Source of the DNA: S141-55 sp964422065
GTDB taxonomy: Bacteria; Hydrothermota; Hydrothermia; WGAB01
Length of the DNA: 29,234 nucleotides
Reading direction: 5' to 3'
NCBI GenBank assembly: GCA_964422065.1
Contig: CAYQZW010000010.1
Coordinates: 1 to 29,234 of the forward strand
Shown here: positions 15,923 through 22,558 of the stretch, one piece after another
Numbering within the stretch: position 1 is the stretch's first letter
How the letters are laid out: each line of letters begins with the position of its first letter
Position numbers and translations under genes: made by a program
The notes under the pieces: model-generated
The model's input: the letters and a program-made list of their open reading frames with translations, nothing else
Databases searched by the model: none
Told to the model about the DNA's origin: nothing

Positions 15923-16922
15923 GCGTGGGGCCATCGTCGGCATCCTGATCCTGGGCCTCGGGCTCTGGACCTGTAAGCCGATTGAAGAACCCCCCGAGGT
16001 CCCACAATACTGGGAACCCCGGCGGACCTGGGAAATCCAGGGGGTCCTGCTGAAACTCTTTGAGATCACACCGGGCGATTCGCTGATCTGTGTTACCGCA
16101 CATCGCCAAGGGGTCCGGTTCTGGCAGGAGCCTTTGGGGCTCCAGGGACGGGTACCCGCAGATTCGCTCCATCCCCTGTACGATGCCCTCTGGCTGGGGG
16201 ATAAGGCCTTCATCGCCCGGGTCGGCTCCAGCCTGGTCCGGGTCACCCTGACCGATTCGGAGACCCCGCAGGTTGACACCTTAGAGTCGCCGACAGACTT
16301 GCTGTACCTTGCGTCCATCCCCGGGGATACGGAGGCCTTCCTCGCGGTCCCTGAAAACTCCAGCGTGTTTCAGCGGGTCTCCCTGCCGACCCTGGAACGA
16401 ACCCCTGAATTCACGGGCATCAGCCCGCCAGAGCATGGGTTTGAAGTTCAGGGGCCCTGGGTGCTCGACCACCGAGGGATCCTTTACGACATGCAGGGTC
16501 AGGTGCTCTTTCAGGATACGACCTTGGGGCGGTTCGTGACGTTTGGGCCGGACTCCTGGCTGATTTTCGTCCCGCCCGGCACGCAAGAATATCTCGGCCT
16601 CATCCACTGGGCGACCCACGACACCCAATGGGTCTTTTTGCCCAACATCCAGCGTCCCATGGTCCCGTATTGGCGACACGGGACCTTCTATTTCATGACC
16701 GAGACGCTGGCGCCTACCAACTGGTGGACGTTCTTCTTCGATTTTGTCTTTTTCATGTTTTTCCGGATCTGGCCGGTCGACTTAGAAAGCCCCCATCAGT
16801 ACCACTTTTACGTGTACACCGGCCCCGAGGTCTGGCAGGCCACAACACCGGCCGGTGCTCAGTCGGTGGTGCCGGTCCGCCGATACTTTCTAACGCCTTC
16901 CTCGAAGATATCGCCGCCGTAG
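15912..16922 (+). CDS. Unknown lipoprotein, propeller-like
   Basis: 336 residues. The ATG lies inside the last codons of the barrel gene, with GGGGGTGGG just upstream. The signal MRSKRGAIVGILILGLGLWTC puts a candidate lipidated Cys at residue 21 (lipobox LWTC, imperfect). The rest is rich in short strands ending in polar turns, such as DSLICVTAHRQGVRFW, DKAFIARVGSSLVRVTL, LLYLASIPGDTEAFLAV and DSWLIFVPPGTQEYLGL, suggesting a propeller, but no repeat family can be named. A Phe-rich hydrophobic stretch at about 274-290 (WWTFFFDFVFFMFF) is odd in a secreted protein. Its last 64 nt overlap the fumarase beta gene on the other strand. Probably a partner of the preceding barrel. Confidence 0.75.
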   Translation: MRSKRGAIVGILILGLGLWTCKPIEEPPEVPQYWEPRRTWEIQGVLLKLFEITPGDSLICVTAHRQGVRFWQEPLGLQGRVPADSLHPLYDALWLGDKAFIARVGSSLVRVTLTDSETPQVDTLESPTDLLYLASIPGDTEAFLAVPENSSVFQRVSLPTLERTPEFTGISPPEHGFEVQGPWVLDHRGILYDMQGQVLFQDTTLGRFVTFGPDSWLIFVPPGTQEYLGLIHWATHDTQWVFLPNIQRPMVPYWRHGTFYFMTETLAPTNWWTFFFDFVFFMFFRIWPVDLESPHQYHFYVYTGPEVWQATTPAGAQSVVPVRRYFLTPSSKISPP

Positions 16923-17428
16923 ATATCGTTGGCGACGATCACGGGGAAATCCTTGACTTCCAGCCGTCGGATCGCCTCCGGGCCAAGGTCCTCATAGGCC
17001 ACGATTTCCACCGCCACGATCCGTTTCGCCAGCAGGGCACCGGCCCCGCCCACGGCCTCGAAGTACACCGCCTTGTATTCCTGGCAGGCCTTTCGGATCT
17101 CCGGGCTGCGGTTGCCCTTGCCGATCATGCCCTTTAAGCCGAGTTTCAAGAGCGGGATTGTATAAGGGTCCATCCGGTAGGAGGTGGTCGGGCCTGCGGA
17201 GCCGATCACCTGGCCCGGCTTGGCTGGCGCCGGTCCTACGTAATAGATGACCTGCCCTTTGAGATCGATCGGCAACGGCTTGCCCTGCTGGATGAGTTCG
17301 ACCAGCCGTTTATGGGCGGAATCCCGGGCCGTGTACAGGACCCCGGAGATCAAGACCCGGTCCCCGATCCGAAGATCGGCCAACACGTCCTCCGTCAATG
17401 GCGTTGTAATCCGTTTGTACGCTTCCAT
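16859..17428 (-). CDS. fumB: Class I fumarate hydratase, beta (C-terminal) subunit
   Basis: 189 residues, the usual length of the separate beta subunit of two-subunit class I fumarase or tartrate dehydratase. Motifs: GDRVLISGVLYTARDSAHKRL (about 22-42), YYVGPAPAKPGQVIGSAGPTTSYRMD split over about 61-87, and KGMIGKG near 99. With the alpha subunit it should interconvert fumarate and malate. AAGGAGG lies 5 nt before its ATG, and it starts 10 nt after the alpha gene. L-tartrate dehydratase is a close alternative. The last ~21 residues overlap the opposite lipoprotein gene. End of the long rplT-led operon. 'fumB' is used here for the beta subunit, not the E. coli single-chain gene. Confidence 0.88.
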   Translation of the reverse strand: MEAYKRITTPLTEDVLADLRIGDRVLISGVLYTARDSAHKRLVELIQQGKPLPIDLKGQVIYYVGPAPAKPGQVIGSAGPTTSYRMDPYTIPLLKLGLKGMIGKGNRSPEIRKACQEYKAVYFEAVGGAGALLAKRIVAVEIVAYEDLGPEAIRRLEVKDFPVIVANDIYGGDIFEEGVRKYRRTGTTD

Positions 17429-17438
17429 GACGACCTCC

Positions 17439-18281
17439 TTAGAGTTCCCGCTCTACGTGCCGGTTAGCATGGCACTGGATGTTCACCGCGACCGGCAAGG
17501 ATGCGATGTGGCAAGGCATGACCTCAATATGGACATCGAAGGCCGTCACCCGGCCGCCCATTCCCATGGGCCCGATGCCGAGTTTGTTGACCTCTTCCAG
17601 GATCTCTTCTTCCATCTGGGCGTAGAAGGGGTCCGGGTGCCGTGACCCAATAGGACGGAACAGGGCCCGCTTGGCCAAGATCGCAGACATCTCGAAGTTG
17701 CCGCCGATGCCGACGCCGATCACGATCGGGGGACACGGATTGCCCCCGGCCTTCTCCACGACCTCCAGGACGAACTTCTTGATCCCCTCCTTCCCTGCGG
17801 CCGGTGCAAAAAGCCGTGCCACACTCATGTTCTCGCTCCCCCCACCTTTGGCCGCAAAGAGAAGCCGGAGTTTGTCCCCGGGCACGAGGTCAAAGTGGAT
17901 GATCGGCGGCGTGTTGTCCCCGGTGTTGACCCGCCGGAGCGGGTCTTTCACCATGGATTTCCGGAGATACCCCTCTTGATAGCCCTGCCGAACCCCTTCA
18001 TAGATCGCCTCCTTCAAACTGCCGCCCACAATCTTGACGTCTTCCCCGACTTCCACAAAGAACACCGCAACCCCGGTATCCTGACAGATGGGGACCCGCT
18101 CCGTTTTGGCAATCTCCGCATTTTCTATGATCTGTTCGAGGACCGCTTTGCCCTGGGGGGATTCCTCCCGTTCCAGGGCCGCTTTCAGGGCCGCATACAT
18201 GTCCGGCCCCATCTCATAGTTCGCCTCCATGCACATCTGTTTGACGGTCTCTACGACCGTCTCGTACGGGATCTCCCTCAT
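17439..18281 (-). CDS. fumA: Class I fumarate hydratase, alpha (N-terminal, Fe-S) subunit
   Basis: 280 residues, the usual length of the separate alpha subunit. Motifs: ICQDTGVAVFF with Cys66, KGGGSENMS (145-153), CPPIVIGVGIGG with Cys183, and ASLPVAVNIQCHANRH near the end with Cys257 and Cys270 as candidates for the third ligand of the oxygen-sensitive 4Fe-4S cluster. The ATG overlaps the ymdB stop (ATGA). With the beta subunit it hydrates fumarate in the TCA cycle or its reductive form. The two-subunit, Fe-S form is common in anaerobes and thermophiles. Tartrate dehydratase remains an alternative. Confidence 0.9.
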   Translation of the reverse strand: MREIPYETVVETVKQMCMEANYEMGPDMYAALKAALEREESPQGKAVLEQIIENAEIAKTERVPICQDTGVAVFFVEVGEDVKIVGGSLKEAIYEGVRQGYQEGYLRKSMVKDPLRRVNTGDNTPPIIHFDLVPGDKLRLLFAAKGGGSENMSVARLFAPAAGKEGIKKFVLEVVEKAGGNPCPPIVIGVGIGGNFEMSAILAKRALFRPIGSRHPDPFYAQMEEEILEEVNKLGIGPMGMGGRVTAFDVHIEVMPCHIASLPVAVNIQCHANRHVEREL

Positions 18282-19060
18282 GTGAGCACCCTCCGTATCC
18301 TTTCGATCTTCAAGGCCTGCCCGGTCTCCGGCTCAATCTCCAGGAACACGGCCTCCAGTCCGATCCGGGCCGTGGCGGGCTCATACCGGTTGGGCAGGCC
18401 GTACACGAGCCGCCGGATGACCTGCTCCGGCTTGATGCCGATGACCGATTCCAGCCCCCCGGTCATCCCCACATCGGTGATGTACGCCGTCCCGTTCGGC
18501 AAAATCCGCTCGTCTGAGGTCTGGACATGCGTGTGCGTCCCGATCACCGCCGAAACCCGGCCGTCCAGGTAGTAGCCGGCAACGAGTTTCTCCGAGGTCG
18601 TCTCCGCATGGAAATCCACAATCCGAATCGGGGTCTCTACCTGTTCCAGGATCTCATCCGCCACCCGGAACGGCGAGTCATAGAGCCCGGTGAACAACCG
18701 TCCGATCAGGTTGATGACGCAGATGGAGACCCCGGTCTCCGTGGAGAAGATCCCCCAGCCACGACCGGGGTTGGACGTATGGAAGTTCGCGGGCCGCAAC
18801 AGGTTGGGGTACCGCTCAATGAGGTCCAGGGCCTCCCGTTTGTCCCAGATGTGGTTCCCGGAGGTCAAGACCTGGATGCCGTACCCCAGGATCTCGTTCA
18901 GGACCTTTTCCGTGACCCCAGCCCCGCCCGCGGCGTTTTCCACGTTCGCGATCGTCAGGTCTACATTGTATTCCTCTTTGAGGGGTTGGAGCAGTTCACG
19001 CAGGGCCTTGCGCCCCGGCTTCCCCACGATGTCGCCGATGAAGAGGATTCGTGCAGGCAT
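18278..19060 (-). CDS. ymdB: YmdB-family metallophosphoesterase
   Basis: 260 residues, the standard size for the TIGR00282 family. The binuclear metal ligands are all present: Asp10 (GDIVG), Glu41 and Asn42 (VENAAGG), Asn69-His70 (SGNHIWD), His151 (DFHAE), His176 and His178 (GTHTHVQ). Bacillus YmdB hydrolyses 2',3'-cyclic nucleotides and affects biofilm and sporulation gene expression. It lies directly after rny (stop and start share one base, TGATG); the rny-ymdB pairing is conserved in many bacteria and suggests a shared role in RNA turnover. Confidence 0.94.
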   Translation of the reverse strand: MPARILFIGDIVGKPGRKALRELLQPLKEEYNVDLTIANVENAAGGAGVTEKVLNEILGYGIQVLTSGNHIWDKREALDLIERYPNLLRPANFHTSNPGRGWGIFSTETGVSICVINLIGRLFTGLYDSPFRVADEILEQVETPIRIVDFHAETTSEKLVAGYYLDGRVSAVIGTHTHVQTSDERILPNGTAYITDVGMTGGLESVIGIKPEQVIRRLVYGLPNRYEPATARIGLEAVFLEIEPETGQALKIERIRRVLT

Positions 19061-20622
19061 CAGCGCGCATACTCCACGACTCGGGTCTCTCGGATCACCG
19101 TGATCTTGATCTGGCCGGGATACTCCAGTTCAGACTCAATCCGGCGGGCAATGTCCCGGGCGAGTTCCTCCGCCTCCAGGTCTGAGACCTTGTTGGCTTC
19201 CACCATGATGCGGATTTCTCGGCCTGCCTGGATCGCATATGCCTTCTGCACCCCGGTATACGAGTGTGCGATCTCTTCCAGTTTCGTGATCCGTTTGATG
19301 TAGGCCTCCAGGGTCTCGCGCCGTGCACCGGGTCGTGCCCCGGAGATGGCGTCGGCCGCAGCGACCAGGATCGCGATCGGGGTCTTCGGCTCTTCCTCCT
19401 CGTGGTGGGCCGCGATGGCGTTGACCACCAGGTCGTTCTCGCCGTACCGCTTGGCAATCTGGGCGCCGACCAGGGCGTGCGGCCCCTCATAGGTCTGGTC
19501 CACCACTTTCCCGATGTCGTGCAGGATCCCGGCCCGCTTGGCCATCTCGATGTTGAGCCCCAGTTCCCCCGCCATCAGGCCCGCCAGATGGGCCACCTCA
19601 ATGGAATGCTGGAGCAGGTTCTGGCCGTAAGAGGTCCGGAACTTCATCTTGCCGATCAGGTGCAGAAGTTCTGGATGCATCCCCGAGAGTCCGAGATCCA
19701 GGATCGTGTTCTCCCCGATGCTCTTGACGTAGTCTTCAAACTCTTCTTTAACCTTGTTGACGACCTCTTCAATGCGGGCCGGGTGGATCCGGCCATCCTG
19801 GATGAGCCGTTCTAAGGCCAGGCGCCCGATCTCCCGCCGGATCGGATCAAATGCCGACAGGGTGACCGCCTCCGGCGTGTCGTCAATAATGACCTCCACG
19901 CCCGTCAAGGCCTCAAACGCGCGGATGTTCCGCCCTTCTCGGCCGATGATCCGGCCCTTCATCTCATCGGAAGGGATGGGGACCACCGTGATTGTCGTTT
20001 CTGCCGTATGGCTCGCCGAGCACCGCTGGATCGCCGTGGCGATGATCTCTTTGGCCTCTTTCATGGCGCGTTCTTTGACCTGCTCGCGGATCCGGTGTGC
20101 GAGTTGGGCGGCCTCCAGGCTCGCAATCTTCTCCACCTTCTTCAAGAGTTCCGCCTTGGCCTGCTCGCGCGTCATTTTCGCGATGCTTTCCAGTTTCCGG
20201 GATTCTTCGTCGATCAGTTCCTGGAGCCGTTTCTCCTGCTTGGCCAATCGGTCCTCGGCCTCCCGCAGGCTCCGCTCCTTTTGGAGGAGTTCCCGCTCCC
20301 GACGCTGGAGACTCTCCATGCGTTTCTCCAGTTGTGCCTCGCGTTCCTGCTGACGTCGCCGCTCCTTCTCCAGTTCCTTGCGCATCCGCTGGGTCTCTTT
20401 CTCAAAGGCACGGCGCTCGTTGAGCCAGTGCTCTTTGGCCTTGATCTCTGCGTTCTTTTTGATCCGCTGAGCCTCTTTTTTGGCTTCCTCAATAATGGAT
20501 TCGTAGGTCCCCTGCGCCTCCTCCATGCGCTTCAAATAGCCCCTTCTGTAATACACAAACGCAACGATGGCACCAATGATTGCACCCCCAAAGGCAGCGA
20601 GGAAAATTGGGAAAAGAGTCAT
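19060..20622 (-). CDS. rny: Ribonuclease Y
   Basis: 520 residues, the usual length. N-terminal membrane anchor (about 4-25), long charged coiled coil (about 35-195), KH domain with GRIIGREGRN (223-232), then HD domain with HSIEVAHLAG and the metal-binding His368-Asp369 (LHDIGK), and the conserved C-terminal region (AYAIQAGREIRI). It is the membrane-bound endonuclease that starts mRNA decay in bacteria lacking or supplementing RNase E. AAGGAGG lies 7 nt before the ATG. Its start overlaps the rarA stop by 4 nt. Confidence 0.97.
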   Translation of the reverse strand: MTLFPIFLAAFGGAIIGAIVAFVYYRRGYLKRMEEAQGTYESIIEEAKKEAQRIKKNAEIKAKEHWLNERRAFEKETQRMRKELEKERRRQQEREAQLEKRMESLQRRERELLQKERSLREAEDRLAKQEKRLQELIDEESRKLESIAKMTREQAKAELLKKVEKIASLEAAQLAHRIREQVKERAMKEAKEIIATAIQRCSASHTAETTITVVPIPSDEMKGRIIGREGRNIRAFEALTGVEVIIDDTPEAVTLSAFDPIRREIGRLALERLIQDGRIHPARIEEVVNKVKEEFEDYVKSIGENTILDLGLSGMHPELLHLIGKMKFRTSYGQNLLQHSIEVAHLAGLMAGELGLNIEMAKRAGILHDIGKVVDQTYEGPHALVGAQIAKRYGENDLVVNAIAAHHEEEEPKTPIAILVAAADAISGARPGARRETLEAYIKRITKLEEIAHSYTGVQKAYAIQAGREIRIMVEANKVSDLEAEELARDIARRIESELEYPGQIKITVIRETRVVEYAR

Positions 20623-21902
20623 TTTTTCACCTCCTTGTTCTGAACCAACCGCGCTTCTTCACCGATCGGTTTCGGTTCAAAGATTTTGAGTCCCTGGAGT
20701 TCAGGTGGCAGATAAGCCTGCTCGATCGGTCCTTCATGGTCATGGGGGTAGATGTAGCCTTTGCCCCGTCCCAGCGCCTCTGCGCCGGGGTAATGGGCGT
20801 CCTTGAGATGGTCCGGCACTTCTGCCCAAGGCCCTTTCTCCACCGCCTCTTTGGCGCGGACCAGGGCCCGGAGCACGGTGTTGGACTTGGGAGCCGTGGC
20901 CAAGTACAGGACCACTTCCGTCAGAATCAAGTCGGCCTCTGGCCGGCCCACCCGGTCAAAGGCCTCGGCCCCTTGCGTGGCGATCACCAAGGCCCGGGGA
21001 TCGGCCAGTCCGATGTCCTCTGCCGCAAGGATCATCAGACGCCGCAACAGGAATCTCGGGTCCTCTCCAGACTCCAACATCCGGATGAGCCAGTACATCG
21101 CGGCATCCGGGTCCGACCCTCGGATCGACTTGATGAGGGCCGAGATGACGTCGTAATGGTCGTCCCCCTTCTGGTCGTAACGGAGGACCCTATGTCCCAG
21201 GACCGACGCCGCGCATTCCGGCGCAACCCGGCGGTCCGGGCACGCCACCAGGACCGCTTCCAGGAGATTGAGGGCACGCCGTGCATCGCCGTCGGCATGC
21301 CGTGCAATCGCAGTCCGAACCTCCTCCGGCACCTCTCGGTCCGGATACTCCTTGGCCAGGACCCGAGCCACAAGCGCCAGGAGGTGCTCCTCTTTCAACG
21401 GCCGGAATTCAAACACCAACGCCCTGGAAAGCAGCGCCTTGGAAAGGTAAAAGTAGGGGTTCATGACGGTGCTTCCCACGAAGACCACTGCCCCTTGCTC
21501 CGTCGCGGAAAGGAGGATCTCCTGATGGAGCCGGTTGAACCGGTGGACCTCTTCCACGTAGAGGACCGGCCGCACCCCACGGCGCTCGTAGACGTGGAGG
21601 GCCTGTTGGATGAGTTTCTTGAGGTCACTGGGCTTGGCCAGGGAGGCGTTCAGGGCCAGGAACGGCACCGAGATCTTCCGGGATAAAATCCGAGCCACCG
21701 CCGTCTTCCCCGTCCCCGGTGGCCCATAGAAGACTGCGGAGACGAGTTTCCCCTCCTCGATCAACCTCCGCAGGGGACGGCCTGGGCCCAACAGGTGGTC
21801 CTGTCCCAGGACTTCGTCCCAGTCTTCGGGATAAACACGGGCAGAAAGGGGTACTCGCTCTTTTTCAGGTTTAGACGCCTCAACACGTTCAAAAATTTCC
21901 AA
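20619..21902 (-). CDS. rarA: Replication-associated recombination protein RarA (MgsA)
   Basis: 427 residues. AAA+ clamp-loader-like ATPase: Walker A GPPGTGKT at 60-67, Walker B region VLYVEEVHRFN at 113-123, sensor-1 region VGSTVMNP, arginine-finger SRALVFEF, then a C-terminal region with DGDARRALNLLE and the MgsA tetramerisation part (SIRGSDPDAAMYWL). RarA works at stalled replication forks. Two details differ from the usual family: Walker B reads EE not DE, and GATTENP is GSTVMNP. The start is TTG, preceded by GGGAGGTGA 7 nt away. It follows the 6S-like RNA and overlaps rny. Confidence 0.93.
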   Translation of the reverse strand: MEIFERVEASKPEKERVPLSARVYPEDWDEVLGQDHLLGPGRPLRRLIEEGKLVSAVFYGPPGTGKTAVARILSRKISVPFLALNASLAKPSDLKKLIQQALHVYERRGVRPVLYVEEVHRFNRLHQEILLSATEQGAVVFVGSTVMNPYFYLSKALLSRALVFEFRPLKEEHLLALVARVLAKEYPDREVPEEVRTAIARHADGDARRALNLLEAVLVACPDRRVAPECAASVLGHRVLRYDQKGDDHYDVISALIKSIRGSDPDAAMYWLIRMLESGEDPRFLLRRLMILAAEDIGLADPRALVIATQGAEAFDRVGRPEADLILTEVVLYLATAPKSNTVLRALVRAKEAVEKGPWAEVPDHLKDAHYPGAEALGRGKGYIYPHDHEGPIEQAYLPPELQGLKIFEPKPIGEEARLVQNKEVKK

Positions 21903-21930
21903 TGAAATTCACCTCCCTGGGATGAGAAAA

Positions 21931-22063
21931 GGACCCCCCGCGGGTACCGCGCCGGGATAGGCCCGAAAGGTCCCTCATTCAACGTGGGGATCTCAGTCGA
22001 CCCCCCTTTGAATGGTGCTGGCCTCGGGCTTATCCCCGTTAATGCACGAGTACCGCAGGGGGT
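21931..22063 (-). ncRNA. ssrS: Candidate 6S RNA (ssrS)
   Basis: The 169-nt gap between zapA and rarA folds on the minus strand into one long rod. Outer stem: 22063-22050 (ACCCCCTGCGGTAC) with 21944-21932, about 14 bp with one wobble and one bulged base. Then an asymmetric internal bubble (about 12 nt by 6 nt). Inner stem: GGGATA.GCCCGA.GG (from 22036) with CC..TCGGGC.TATCCC (to 21954), about 14 bp with one mismatch. Apical stem: CATTCAA with TTGAATG, 7 bp, around a 25-nt loop. A closing stem, central bubble and terminal arm are the fold of 6S RNA, which binds RNA polymerase holoenzyme, and zapA-ssrS adjacency is widely conserved. Ends are approximate. No covariance search was possible. Confidence 0.65.
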
Positions 22064-22071
22064 TGTCACAT

Positions 22072-22368
22072 TCATCCTTCCTCCACAACTTGGGCCAGAC
22101 GGTGGTTCAGTTCCTCTAAGGCCTGTTCGAGCGCCGTCCGCCGGTCGCGCTCCTCTAAGTACATCGCCGCCATGTTCAGGGCCACCAAGAGGTACAGCCG
22201 CTCCCGACTCAGGTGGACATCCCGTTGACGCGCTCGATAGTGTTCGATCCGCTCGTTCAGAAACTCAACAACCCGCCGAACCTGGTCATCCGTGTCAAAA
22301 TCCGTTCGCATCCGATAGACCGCACCATCCAGTTCCACTTTCACCGGTCGGAATCCTCCTTCACTCAT
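22072..22368 (-). CDS. zapA: Cell division protein ZapA
   Basis: 98 residues. N-terminal beta part (VKVELDGAVYRMRTD), the region DDQVRRVVEFLNERIEHYRAR, the typical core LVALNMAAMYLEERDR, and a C-terminal coiled coil. ZapA binds and bundles FtsZ filaments at the division site. Its start overlaps the end of the coiled-coil gene by 8 nt. The 6S-like RNA begins about 8 nt after its stop, as in many bacteria. Confidence 0.9.
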   Translation of the reverse strand: MSEGGFRPVKVELDGAVYRMRTDFDTDDQVRRVVEFLNERIEHYRARQRDVHLSRERLYLLVALNMAAMYLEERDRRTALEQALEELNHRLAQVVEEG

Positions 22369-22558
22369 CGCTCAGTACCTCGGCCTGTTCCATCAGTTTC
22401 GTCAACCGTTGTTCCAACTGTGTCAGCCGTTCCCGAATCTTCAAGACCGCCGTCTCTAACGCTTCAACTCGCCGTTTTAACGCTTGATTTTCTTGAGCCA
22501 AGCGTTCCTTTTGCTCAATTAATTTATCCAGCCTATCCCGAAGGAGGTCAAGTGCCAC
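22361..22558 (-). CDS. Small coiled-coil protein (ZapB-like in form)
   Basis: 65 residues, almost all one coiled coil: heptads of Leu run through LLRDRLDKLIEQKERLAQEN and on to the end. Start GTG at 22558, 11 nt inside the pheT end. It overlaps zapA. Small coiled-coil genes upstream of zapA occur in other bacteria, and ZapB is a coiled-coil partner of ZapA, so a division role is plausible; sequence alone cannot prove it. Confidence 0.72.
   Translation of the reverse strand: MALDLLRDRLDKLIEQKERLAQENQALKRRVEALETAVLKIRERLTQLEQRLTKLMEQAEVLSDE

Noticed and set aside
21761..22075. 104-residue minus-strand frame over the zapA-rarA gap
   Set aside because: It runs into rarA in another frame and covers the strongly folded RNA; there is no start signal.
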